Below, piece by piece: positions 18,436 to 26,197 of a stretch of DNA of 48,734 nt (its first letter is position 1; each line of letters starts with the position of its first letter). The notes beneath the pieces were generated by a model that made no database searches, had not been told where the DNA came from, and was given only the letters and a program-made list of their open reading frames with translations. The translations under genes and the position numbers were made by a program. Location of the stretch: positions 1 to 48,734 of the forward strand of contig NZ_VWSD01000007.1 in NCBI RefSeq assembly GCF_009829685.1. The letters run 5' to 3'. The DNA is from Cellulomonas citrea. Its GTDB lineage: Bacteria; Actinomycetota; Actinomycetes; Actinomycetales; Cellulomonadaceae.

Positions 18436-18480
18436 CACGCCAGCGGGTCCGCACACCTGGTGTGCGGACCCGCTGGCGTG
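18436..18480. terminator. strong bidirectional terminator (perfect 22-bp inverted repeat)
   Basis: Bases 18436-18457 are the exact reverse complement of 18459-18480, with a single central base. It occupies most of the 71-nt gap between the convergent FMN-protein and potC genes, so it can terminate both transcripts. It is the most perfect dyad noticed in the window. Confidence 0.8.
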
Positions 18481-18489
18481 TGCGCAGGT

Positions 18490-19338
18490 TCAGCCTGCGC
18501 GCCGCTTGCCCCGTGCGTGGCTGACCAGCTGGGCGACCAGCACGATCGCGAGCGCCGCGACGAACATGAACGACCCGATGACGTTGGCCTGCGGCGGGAT
18601 GCCGCGGGTGGCCGAGACGTACACGAACTTCGGGAACGTGGTGAACGACCCGGAGTTGAAGTTCGTGATGATGAAGTCGTCGAACGACAGGCTGAAGGAC
18701 AGCAGCGCCGCCGCCGCGATCCCGGGCAGCAGCAGCGGGAAGGTGACCCGCCAGAACGCCTGGAACGGTGAGGCGTACAGATCTGCCGCGGCCTCCTCCA
18801 GCGCCGGGTCCAGCCCGGCGACCCGTGCCTTGACCGTCACCACGACGAAGCTGATGCAGAACATCACGTGCGCCGCGACGACCGTCCAGAAGCCCAGCTG
18901 CACCCGCAGGCTGAGGAACTGGGCGAGCAGCGCCGCACCGAGCACCACCTCGGGGGTCGACATGGGCAGGAAGACGAGCAGGTTGACCGCCGGCCGCCCC
19001 CGGAACGCGAACCGCGCCAGTGCGAGGGCGAGCAACGTGCCGATCACCGTCGCGATGAGCGTGGCGACCACGCCGACCGACAGCGAGTTGCGGAACGCCT
19101 CGCACACCTGGGGCGCACCGCAGGGGTTCTGCCAGTTCTTCCAGGTGAAGCCCCGCCAGACGAGGTTCGACTTGCCGGCGTCGTTGAAGCTGAACGCGAC
19201 CGTGTAGACGATCGGGACCAGCAGGTAGATGAAGGCGAGTGCGGCCAGCACCGGGATGAGGGCGTCACCCAGGTGCCAGCTGCGCCGACGCGCGGTCGGC
19301 ACGGTCCCCCGCACCACGGGCCCGGTGGTCGCGCTCAC
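18490..19338 (-). CDS. potC: spermidine/putrescine ABC transporter permease
   Basis: 282-residue inner-membrane permease with about six transmembrane segments, starting near residue 26 (LIPVLAALAFIYLLVPIVYTVAF). The EAA motif is recognisable as LEEAAADLYASPFQAFWRVTFPLLLPGI, which contacts the ATPase. The PotC-type SFDDFIITNF segment lies near the C-terminus. GTG 19338 overlaps the potB stop by 4 nt. It is the last gene of potD-potA-potB-potC and converges on the FMN-protein gene at the palindromic terminator. Polyamine specificity rests on family resemblance and on the surrounding catabolic genes. Confidence 0.92.
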   Translation of the reverse strand: MSATTGPVVRGTVPTARRRSWHLGDALIPVLAALAFIYLLVPIVYTVAFSFNDAGKSNLVWRGFTWKNWQNPCGAPQVCEAFRNSLSVGVVATLIATVIGTLLALALARFAFRGRPAVNLLVFLPMSTPEVVLGAALLAQFLSLRVQLGFWTVVAAHVMFCISFVVVTVKARVAGLDPALEEAAADLYASPFQAFWRVTFPLLLPGIAAAALLSFSLSFDDFIITNFNSGSFTTFPKFVYVSATRGIPPQANVIGSFMFVAALAIVLVAQLVSHARGKRRAG

Positions 19339-20249
19339 AGCAGGTCCTCCGTCCCCGCGCGGCGCACGTAGCCGGCCACGAGCAGCAGGATCGCCGCCAT
19401 GAGCACGACCGACAGCGCCGAGGCGGTCGGGTAGTCGAGCACCTTGAAGAACCGGGCGTCGATCACCTGGCCGATCATCGCGGTGTTCGTGTTGTTGCCC
19501 AGCAGGGAGGAGTTCACGTAGTCACCGGCCGCCGGGATGAAGACGAGCAGCGTGCCGCCGACGACGCCCGGCAGCGACAGCGGCCAGGTCACCGTGCGGA
19601 ACGTCGTGACCGGCGAGGCGTACAGGTCCGCGCCGGCCTCGAGCATCCGCGGGTCCAGTCGTTCGAGGCTGGCGTAGACCGGCAGCACCATGAACGGCAG
19701 GAAGTTGTAGGTCAGACCGCAGACCACGGCGAACGCCGTCGCGGTGAGCCTGCCGTCGGGTGGCAGCAGGTGGACGAACCGCAGCGCGGCGACCACCGGA
19801 CCCTCGTCGGCCAGGATCTGCTTCCAGGCGATGGTCCGCAGGATGAACGAGGTGAAGAACGGCGCGATGACCAGCACGAGCAGCAGCCCCTGGAGCAGCG
19901 ACCTGCCGCGCGCCCGCACCGCGATGACGTACGCCATCGGGTAGCCGATCGCCAGGCAGGCCAGGGTCGCGATGGCAGCGAACACGAACGAGCGCACCAG
20001 CTGCGGCCAGAACTGGCTGAGCGCGTCGACGTAGTTCTGCCAGTGCAGCGCCGGCTGGTACTGCCCGAGCTCACCACCGGGCACAGGCACGTACAGGCTG
20101 GTGGCCAGCAGCGCACCGACCGGCACGATGAAGAACACCGTGAGATAGACCAGGCCGGGCGCCAGCAGCCACCGGTGCCCGGCGCCCCGGGCCCGCTCCT
20201 TCGGTGCCGGTCCCCCGCCGCCGGCGCCGAGGCCGGCCAGCAGGCTCAC
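19335..20249 (-). CDS. potB: spermidine/putrescine ABC transporter permease
   Basis: 304-residue permease partner of PotC, with about six membrane segments beginning at WLLAPGLVYLTVFFIVPVGALL. A periplasmic loop follows, then an EAA loop (MLEAGADLYASPVTTFRTVTWPLSLPGV). PGLVYL at the N-terminus and GDYVNSSLLG near the C-terminus are typical of PotB. GTG 20249 overlaps the potA stop by 4 nt and its own stop overlaps the potC start by 4 nt. Confidence 0.92.
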   Translation of the reverse strand: MSLLAGLGAGGGGPAPKERARGAGHRWLLAPGLVYLTVFFIVPVGALLATSLYVPVPGGELGQYQPALHWQNYVDALSQFWPQLVRSFVFAAIATLACLAIGYPMAYVIAVRARGRSLLQGLLLVLVIAPFFTSFILRTIAWKQILADEGPVVAALRFVHLLPPDGRLTATAFAVVCGLTYNFLPFMVLPVYASLERLDPRMLEAGADLYASPVTTFRTVTWPLSLPGVVGGTLLVFIPAAGDYVNSSLLGNNTNTAMIGQVIDARFFKVLDYPTASALSVVLMAAILLLVAGYVRRAGTEDLL

Positions 20250-21382
20250 GGCTCGGCGTCCAGGTCGGCGGCCCCTTCGGCGGCGTCCTGGTCGCCGTCC
20301 AGACCGAAGGTGAACTCCTGGGACCAGGCCAGCCGGACCTTGGTGCCCAGCGTCACGGTGGCCCCGCCGAGCAGGTTCTGGGAGAACACCCCGAACGTGC
20401 CCAGATGCTCCACCTCGACCTGGTACTGGGTGCTCACCCCGGTGAACGACACGTCGGTCACGATGCCGGGGCCGACGACGTTGTGGTTGGGCGACGGCTC
20501 CTGGCCCTCGATGAGCAGCCCGATCTTCTCCGGCCGGACCCCGACGAGCACGGAACCCGTCGTGGCGACCGCCCGGTCGACCGGCACCTTGACGGTGGCG
20601 CCGCCGACGGTGACGAGCAGCAGGTCGCCCTCCCGCCCGACGACCTGGCCGGGTGCGAGGTTCGACTGGCCGAGGAAGTTGGCGACGAAGGCCGTGTGCG
20701 GGCGCGAGTAGAGCTCCTCGGGCGGGCCCATCTGCTCGATCTTGCCCTTGTTCATCACCGCGACCGTGTCGGCCATGGTCATGGCCTCCTCCTGGTCGTG
20801 CGTGACGTGCACGAAGGTGAGCCCGACCTCGGTCTGGATCCGCTTGAGCTCGAGCTGCATCTGGCGACGCAGCTTCAGGTCGAGCGCACCGAGCGGCTCG
20901 TCGAGCAGCAGCAGCTCGGGCCGGTTGACGATGGCCCGAGCCAGGGCGACCCGCTGGGCCTGGCCACCGGACAGCTGAGTCGGCTTGCGCTCCCCCAGGT
21001 GTCCCAGCTCGACGAGGTCGAGCGCCTCCTTCACCTTGGCGTCCACGTCGTGCTGGCGTCGCCGGCGCAGCCCGAAGGCGACGTTGTCGGCGATCGTCAG
21101 GTGCGGGAACAGCGCGTAGCTCTGGAAGACGGTGTTGACCGGCCGGCGGTGCGCCCGGTCACCGGTGACGTCGCGCCCGCCGATGCACACCGTCCCCGAG
21201 GTCGGCTGCTCCAGCCCGGCGACCATGCGCAGAGTGGTCGTCTTGCCGCAGCCCGACGGGCCGAGCAGGGCGAAGAACGATCCGGCGGGGATCGTCAGGT
21301 CCAGGTCGTCGACGGCGAGGAACGAGCCGAACGACTTGGTGACGGACATCAGCTCCAGGGCGGGTGTGGTCACCTCAGGCAC
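20246..21382 (-). CDS. potA: spermidine/putrescine ABC transporter ATPase
   Basis: 378-residue cytoplasmic ATPase. Walker A is GPSGCGKTT, the Q-loop FQSYALFPHL, the signature LSGGQAQR, and Walker B LLLLDEPLGALD with the H-loop HVTHDQEEA. The C-terminal part is a TOBE-type domain, as in PotA. The start is ambiguous: GTG 21382 overlaps the end of potD by 8 nt, while GTG 21373 begins 1 nt after the potD stop. The longer form is listed. The other junctions of this operon use 4-nt GTGA overlaps. Confidence 0.93.
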   Translation of the reverse strand: MPEVTTPALELMSVTKSFGSFLAVDDLDLTIPAGSFFALLGPSGCGKTTTLRMVAGLEQPTSGTVCIGGRDVTGDRAHRRPVNTVFQSYALFPHLTIADNVAFGLRRRRQHDVDAKVKEALDLVELGHLGERKPTQLSGGQAQRVALARAIVNRPELLLLDEPLGALDLKLRRQMQLELKRIQTEVGLTFVHVTHDQEEAMTMADTVAVMNKGKIEQMGPPEELYSRPHTAFVANFLGQSNLAPGQVVGREGDLLLVTVGGATVKVPVDRAVATTGSVLVGVRPEKIGLLIEGQEPSPNHNVVGPGIVTDVSFTGVSTQYQVEVEHLGTFGVFSQNLLGGATVTLGTKVRLAWSQEFTFGLDGDQDAAEGAADLDAEP

Positions 21383-22595
21383 CGATGGCGTCGAGGAACT
21401 GGTTGTTGTACTTGGTTTCCTCGTCCGTCGTCAGCGTGCGGAACATCGCGACCTTGGACAACGTGGCCTCGCTCGGGAAGATGAGCTCGTTGTCCACCAG
21501 GGTCGGGTCGACCTTCTCCATCGCCTGCTTGGCGCCCTGCACCGGGGTGATGTAGTTGACGTAGGCGGCGACGGTCGCGGCGACCTCGGGGTCGTAGTAG
21601 TAGTCGATGAGCTTCTGGGCGTCGGTGACCTGGCCCGAGGTGATGGGCACCATGAGGTTGTCGCTCCAGAGCGTGCCGCCGGCCTCCGGGATCGCGAACG
21701 TGAACTTGTCGTCGTTCTCGAAGTTGAGCTGCTGGATGTCGCCGGACCAGCCGATGACGGCCACCGCGTCCCCGCTCACCAGGTCTTCCTTGTACGAGTT
21801 GCCCTTGACCGAGCGGATCTGACCGTTCGCGATCTGCGCCTTGAGCACGTCGAGCGCGTTCTCGAACTCGGTGTCGCCCCAGCTGTCGGACGCCGGGTTG
21901 ACCCCCTGGTCGAACATGATGAGGCCGATCGTGTCGCGCATCTCCGAGAGCACCTCGACCCGGCCCTTGAGCTCGGGCTTCCACAGGTCGGAGACCGTGG
22001 CCAGCCCGCCCGGCACGGCGTCCTTCGCCCAGGCGATCCCGCCGAAGCCCGACTGCCAGGTGAGGGAGTGCGTGCGGCCCGGGTCGTAGTCCACGTTCGC
22101 CAGGTTGGGCAGGATGTTGGACGTGTTCGGCATGGCCGAGCGGTCCAGCGTGGCGGTGTAGCCCTGGCGGACCCAGCGTGCGGCCATCCAGTCGGTGAGG
22201 GTCACCAGGTCGTAGCCGATGTCCTGCCCGTTGGCGAGCTGGCCCTTGACCTTGCCGTAGAAGGAGTCGTTGTCGTCGATGTCCTCGGAGTACTCGACCG
22301 TGAGGCCCGAGGACTTCTGGAACGCCTTGAGCGTGGGCGAGGTGACGTGGTCGTCCGCGAGGTCGATGTAGAGCGTCCAGTTCGCCCAGCGGAGCGTGCC
22401 GGCCTTGCCGCCGGTGCCGGCGGCGGGCCCGGACGAGCTCGCCGCCGTGCCGCCGCCGGTGCCGCACGCGGCCAGGGCCGCGGCCGACCCGGCGGCGCCG
22501 AGCAGCCCGAGGAAGGTACGACGCGACAGACCTGCCGAACCGGCACGGGCCATCAGCTCACGCAGCACGGGGTCGGGGCTTGCGTTGCGGGTCAT
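21375..22595 (-). CDS. potD: polyamine-binding lipoprotein, Tat-type signal
   Basis: 406-residue extracellular solute-binding protein of the PotD/PotF family. The N-terminus carries a twin-arginine motif (SRRTFLGLL, residues 24-32) followed by a lipobox LAAC with the lipidated Cys at 44, so it is probably exported folded and anchored to the membrane. A Gly/Ser/Ala-rich linker follows. The mature part has WANWTLYIDLADD (start of the first lobe), VSGDAVAVIGWSGDIQQL and AYVNYITPVQGAKQAM, as in periplasmic spermidine/putrescine-binding proteins. ATG 22595 has GAGAGGAG upstream. It is the first gene of potDABC. Confidence 0.93.
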   Translation of the reverse strand: MTRNASPDPVLRELMARAGSAGLSRRTFLGLLGAAGSAAALAACGTGGGTAASSSGPAAGTGGKAGTLRWANWTLYIDLADDHVTSPTLKAFQKSSGLTVEYSEDIDDNDSFYGKVKGQLANGQDIGYDLVTLTDWMAARWVRQGYTATLDRSAMPNTSNILPNLANVDYDPGRTHSLTWQSGFGGIAWAKDAVPGGLATVSDLWKPELKGRVEVLSEMRDTIGLIMFDQGVNPASDSWGDTEFENALDVLKAQIANGQIRSVKGNSYKEDLVSGDAVAVIGWSGDIQQLNFENDDKFTFAIPEAGGTLWSDNLMVPITSGQVTDAQKLIDYYYDPEVAATVAAYVNYITPVQGAKQAMEKVDPTLVDNELIFPSEATLSKVAMFRTLTTDEETKYNNQFLDAIGA

Positions 22596-22666
22596 GGTGC
22601 TCCTCTCGTTCCGGCGGTGCTGCCGGGGCTGGGGCGTCAGTGGACGTCAGTATCGCGGCGCCGTCG

Positions 22667-22694
22667 GACTTAGCGTGGCGAAACCATCTCTCAA
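22667..22694 (-). promoter_or_regulatory. weak candidate promoter of potDABC
   Basis: TTGAGA (22689-22694 read on the minus strand), a 16-nt spacer and TAAGTC (22667-22672) lie about 70 nt before the potD start. The -10 is a poor match, so this is only the best candidate in the 148-nt gap. The gap also has a 7-bp inverted repeat with distant arms (CGAAACC 22679-22685, GGTTTCG 22731-22737). Confidence 0.3.
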
Positions 22695-22743
22695 CAACGA
22701 GAACCGAAGGCTACGGACGTGTGTCGCAACGGTTTCGTGCGTC

Positions 22744-24171
22744 TCAGGCCCATGCAGACATCACATGCTTGATCCGCGTGTAGTCCTCGAAGCCGTACAT
22801 CGACAGGTCCTTGCCGTAGCCGGACTGCTTGTACCCACCATGGGGCATCTCGGCCACGAACGGCAGGTGGGTGTTGATCCAGACCACACCGAAGTCGAGC
22901 GACCGCGACATCCGCATCGCGGTCGCGTGGTCGGTGGTCCACACCGAGGAGGACAGGCCGTACTGCACCCCGTTGGCGGCCCGCAGCGCCTGCGCCTCGT
23001 CGGCGAAGGTCTGCACCGTGATCACCGGGCCGAACACCTCCTGCTGGCTGAGCTCGTCGTCCTGGCGGAGCCCGTCGACGACCGTGGCCTGCAAGAAGTA
23101 GCCGGCCTGCCCCTGCCGGGCACCACCGGCCACCACCTGTGCGTGATCGGGCAGCCGGTCCAGGAACCCGCTCACCCGGGCCAGCTGGGAGGCGTTGTTC
23201 ACCGGGCCGAACGCGACCGTGGGGTCGGCAGGGAGCCCGGTGCGCTGCTCGCGCGCCGCCTGCGCGAGCGCGGCGACGAACTCGTCGTGCACCGACTCGT
23301 GCACGAGCACGCGGGTGGCCGCCGTGCAGTCCTGCCCGGCGTTGTAGTAGCCGGCCTGGGCGATCCCCGCAGCGGCGGCCTGGACGTCGGCGTCCGCGAA
23401 CACGATCACCGGCGCCTTGCCGCCGAGCTCGAGGTGCACCCGCTTGACGTTGGCCGCGGCAGCCTGCGCGACCTGGGAACCGGCACGCACCGACCCGGTG
23501 ATCGCCACCATGTCGGGCCGGGGGTGCGCGACGAGCGCCTGGCCGGTCTCCCGGTCGCCGCACACGACGTTGAGCACACCGGGCGGCAGGATCTCGTTGG
23601 CGACCTGGGCGAGCAGCACGGTCGAGGCGGGCGTGGTGTCGGACGGCTTGAGGACCACGGTGTTCCCCGCCGCCAGCGCGGGCGCGATCTTCCAGACCGC
23701 CATCATGAGCGGGTAGTTCCAGGGCGTGACCTGGCCGACCACCCCGACCGGCTCCCGCCGGACCCAGGAGGTGTGCCCCGCCAGGTACTCCCCCGCGGAC
23801 GCCCCCTCGAGGATCCGGGCGGCACCGGCGAAGAACCGCAGCTGGTCCACGCACGGCGGCACCTCGTCGGTGCGGGTCAGGTGCAGCGGCTTGCCCGTGT
23901 TGCGCGACTCGACCTCGACGAACTCGTCCGCGCGCTGCTCCATCGCATCGGCCAGCGCCAGCAGCGCCCGCTGACGTTCGGCCGGGGTGGTGTCGCGCCA
24001 CGTCTCTGACGCCACGTCAGCCGCCCGGTAGGCGGCGTCCACATCGACCGCACCTGACAGCGGAGCGGTGCCGTACGCCTGCCCGGTCGACGGGTCGATG
24101 ACCTCGGTGGTCCGACCGGAGGCGGAGGGGACCGACTCACCGTTGACGACGTTGAGCAGGGACACGGACAC
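22744..24171 (-). CDS. patD: gamma-aminobutyraldehyde dehydrogenase
   Basis: NAD-dependent aldehyde dehydrogenase that would oxidise 4-aminobutanal from putrescine to GABA. The 475-residue length and motifs match the PatD/YdcW group: VTPWNYPLMMAVWKIAPALAAGN, the catalytic Glu in LELGGKAP (residue 248), the nucleophile Cys 282 in NAGQDCTA, and the C-terminal EMPHGGYKQSGYGKDL. The GTG start at 24171 has GGAG about 6 nt upstream and a good promoter 36 nt away. It is a single-gene minus-strand unit, divergent from the Lrp regulator and followed by potD after 148 nt. The aldehyde specificity is supported by its neighbours but not proven. Confidence 0.9.
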   Translation of the reverse strand: MSVSLLNVVNGESVPSASGRTTEVIDPSTGQAYGTAPLSGAVDVDAAYRAADVASETWRDTTPAERQRALLALADAMEQRADEFVEVESRNTGKPLHLTRTDEVPPCVDQLRFFAGAARILEGASAGEYLAGHTSWVRREPVGVVGQVTPWNYPLMMAVWKIAPALAAGNTVVLKPSDTTPASTVLLAQVANEILPPGVLNVVCGDRETGQALVAHPRPDMVAITGSVRAGSQVAQAAAANVKRVHLELGGKAPVIVFADADVQAAAAGIAQAGYYNAGQDCTAATRVLVHESVHDEFVAALAQAAREQRTGLPADPTVAFGPVNNASQLARVSGFLDRLPDHAQVVAGGARQGQAGYFLQATVVDGLRQDDELSQQEVFGPVITVQTFADEAQALRAANGVQYGLSSSVWTTDHATAMRMSRSLDFGVVWINTHLPFVAEMPHGGYKQSGYGKDLSMYGFEDYTRIKHVMSAWA

Positions 24172-24206
24172 GGCGGCTCCTCACCGGTGGGCTACGACGT
24201 CCGCGC

Positions 24207-24235
24207 AGGCTACGCCGCACCTGCCGAGATGTGAA
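24207..24235 (-). promoter_or_regulatory. promoter of the aldehyde dehydrogenase gene
   Basis: On the minus strand TTCACA (24230-24235), a 17-nt spacer and TAGCCT (24207-24212) match a primary-sigma promoter. The -10 lies 35 nt before the GTG start, which has its own GGAG. It sits in the divergent gap shared with the Lrp/AsnC gene, so that protein could control it. Confidence 0.55.
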
Positions 24236-24312
24236 CCCATGACCGACGTATCCGTCAGGATCCGACCTGCGGAACGAGCGATCTCGCAGGCTGGAGCGCG
24301 CCACACCACGGA

Positions 24313-24324
24313 TTCGCTTGCGAA
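24313..24324. promoter_or_regulatory. short palindrome upstream of the Lrp/AsnC gene
   Basis: TTCGC-TT-GCGAA is a perfect 5-bp inverted repeat with a 2-nt spacer, 30-40 nt before the likely start of the Lrp/AsnC gene. A looser GAGCGATCTC dyad lies a little further upstream. Lrp proteins often bind short dyads at their own promoter; assignment here is a guess. Confidence 0.3.
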
Positions 24325-24353
24325 CGCGGCGAAGGAGGGGGACCATCGGGGCC

Positions 24354-24818
24354 GTGACCCCGCACCCCCGCGCCCCCCTGGACGACATCGCCAAGGCGAT
24401 CATCGAGCAGCTGCAGGAGGACGGCCGACGACCCTACGCGGCGATCGGCCAGGCCGTGGGCCTGTCGGAGGCCGCCGTCCGGCAACGCGTCCAACGGCTC
24501 GTCGAGTCCGGTGTGGTGCAGATCGTCGCCGTCACCGACCCGCTCCAGGTGGGTTTCCCCCGCCAGGCGATGATCGGCGTCAACGCCGACGGCGACACCC
24601 AGCGGGTGGCCCGGGCGCTGGCCGAGCTGCCCGAGGTCGACTACGTGGTGAGCACCGCCGGAGGTTTCGACGTGCTCGCCGAGGTCGTCTGCGAGGACGA
24701 CGAGCACCTGCTCGAGGTGCTCAACAGCAAGATCCGCATGCTGCCCGGTGTGCGGTCGACGGAGACGTTCGTCTATCTCAAGCTGCACAAGCAGCAGTAC
24801 AACTGGGGAACCCGATGA
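24354..24818 (+). CDS. Lrp/AsnC-family transcriptional regulator
   Basis: About 154 residues. An N-terminal winged helix-turn-helix (LDDIAKAIIEQLQEDGRRPYAAIGQAVGLSEAAVRQRVQRL) is followed by an RAM/AsnC ligand-binding domain (about residues 60-145; MIGVNADGDTQRVARALAELPEVDYVVSTAGGFDVLAEV). Such proteins sense amino acids or related amines and usually form dimers to octamers. The start is uncertain: GTG 24354 gives the usual family length but lies 15 nt from the only good Shine-Dalgarno (AAGGAGG, 24332-24338). An ATC at 24345 has ideal 6-nt spacing, and a TTG at 24318 lacks a site. The stop overlaps the next start by 4 nt, tying it to the aminotransferase and FAD oxidase. Control of polyamine catabolism is inferred. 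Confidence 0.88.
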   Translation: MTPHPRAPLDDIAKAIIEQLQEDGRRPYAAIGQAVGLSEAAVRQRVQRLVESGVVQIVAVTDPLQVGFPRQAMIGVNADGDTQRVARALAELPEVDYVVSTAGGFDVLAEVVCEDDEHLLEVLNSKIRMLPGVRSTETFVYLKLHKQQYNWGTR

Positions 24819-26197
24819 GCTCGAGCACGACCCCCGCCGGCACCGACCGCTCCGACGCCGCGCGGGCCCACCTCTGGGGGCACTTCACCCCCGCGTCCTG
24901 GTGGGACAGCAAGGTCCCGACCATCGTGCGCGGCTCCGGCCACCACATCTACGACGACGCCGGCAAGGAGTACATCGACGGCCTGTCCGGGCTGTTCGTC
25001 GTGCAGGCCGGTCACGGGCGCACCGAGCTGGCCGAGGTCGCCGCCAAGCAGGCCGAGAAGCTCGCGTTCTTCCCGCTGTGGTCCTACGCCCACCCCGGCG
25101 CCATCGACCTGGCCGAACGGCTGGCCGGCTACGCCCCCGGCGACCTCAACAAGGTGTTCTTCACCACGGGCGGCGGCGAGGCCGTCGAGTCGGCGTTCAA
25201 GCTGGCCAAGCAGTACTGGCTGCTGCGCGGCCGGTCGCGCAAGACCAAGGTGATCTCCCGGGCCACCGCGTACCACGGCACCCCGCACGGCGCGTTGTCG
25301 ATCACGAGCCTGCCCGGGATGAAGTCGATGTACGAACCGCTCGTGCCCGGTGCCGTCAAGGTGCCCAACACCAACATCTACCGCGCCGACGAGTCGCTGC
25401 GCGACGACCCGAAGGCGTTCGGCCGCTGGGCCGCCGACCGGGTGGCCGAGGCCATCGAGTTCGAGGGCCCGGACACCGTCGCAGCCGTGTTCGTCGAGCC
25501 GGTGCAGAACGCCGGCGGCTGCTTCCCGCCGCCGCCCGGGTACTTCGAGCGGCTGCGCGAGATCTGCGACGAGTACGACGTGCTGCTCGTCTCCGACGAG
25601 GTGATCTGCGCGTTCGGCCGCATCGGGTCGATGTTCGCGTGCACCGACTTCGGCTACGTGCCGGACATCATCACCTGCGCCAAGGGCCTGACCAGCGGCT
25701 ACTCACCGCTCGGCGCGATGATCGTCTCGGACCGCGTCTACGAGCCGTTCGCCGACGGGTCGGCCACCTACCTGCACGGCTACACGTTCGGCGGGCACCC
25801 CGTCTCGTGCGCGGTGGCCATGGCCAACCTCGACATCTTCGAGCGCGAGGGTCTCAACGACCGGGTGCACACCCTCGCGCCGGCGTTCCGCACGACGCTG
25901 GAGAAGCTGCACGACCTGCCCATCGTCGGGGACGTGCGCGGCGCCGGGTACTTCTACGGGATCGAGCTGGTCAAGGACAAGGCCACCCGCGAGTCGTTCG
26001 ACGCCGACGAGTCCGACCGCCTGCTGCGCGGCTTCCTGTCCGAGGCGCTCTTCGAGGCCGGGCTGTACTGCCGGGCCGACGACCGCGGCGACCCCGTCAT
26101 CCAGCTCGCACCGCCGCTCACCGTCGGCCAGGCCGAGTTCGACGAGATGGAGTCGATCCTGCGGTCGGTGCTCACGCAGGCCTGGGACCGGCTGTGA
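24815..26197 (+). CDS. putrescine/diamine-type class-III aminotransferase
   Basis: 460-residue PLP enzyme related to the omega-amino acid/putrescine:pyruvate aminotransferases. Motifs: FTTGGGEAVESAFKLAKQYW (cofactor phosphate), TAYHGTPHGALS, the Asp 261 of VSDEVICAFGR, and Lys 290 of ITCAKGLTSGYSPLGA. The N-terminal HLWGHFTPASW is typical of this group. It would convert putrescine to 4-aminobutanal, or use a related omega-amine, with pyruvate as acceptor. ATG 24815 overlaps the regulator stop by 4 nt; the stop overlaps the FAD oxidase GTG by 4 nt. The exact substrate is inferred from the cluster. Confidence 0.87.
   Translation: MSSSTTPAGTDRSDAARAHLWGHFTPASWWDSKVPTIVRGSGHHIYDDAGKEYIDGLSGLFVVQAGHGRTELAEVAAKQAEKLAFFPLWSYAHPGAIDLAERLAGYAPGDLNKVFFTTGGGEAVESAFKLAKQYWLLRGRSRKTKVISRATAYHGTPHGALSITSLPGMKSMYEPLVPGAVKVPNTNIYRADESLRDDPKAFGRWAADRVAEAIEFEGPDTVAAVFVEPVQNAGGCFPPPPGYFERLREICDEYDVLLVSDEVICAFGRIGSMFACTDFGYVPDIITCAKGLTSGYSPLGAMIVSDRVYEPFADGSATYLHGYTFGGHPVSCAVAMANLDIFEREGLNDRVHTLAPAFRTTLEKLHDLPIVGDVRGAGYFYGIELVKDKATRESFDADESDRLLRGFLSEALFEAGLYCRADDRGDPVIQLAPPLTVGQAEFDEMESILRSVLTQAWDRL

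Noticed and set aside
24068-24814. N-terminal extension of the aminotransferase upstream of its ATG
   Set aside because: The long open frame overlaps the Lrp/AsnC gene in another frame; the ATGA junction at 24815 is the natural start.
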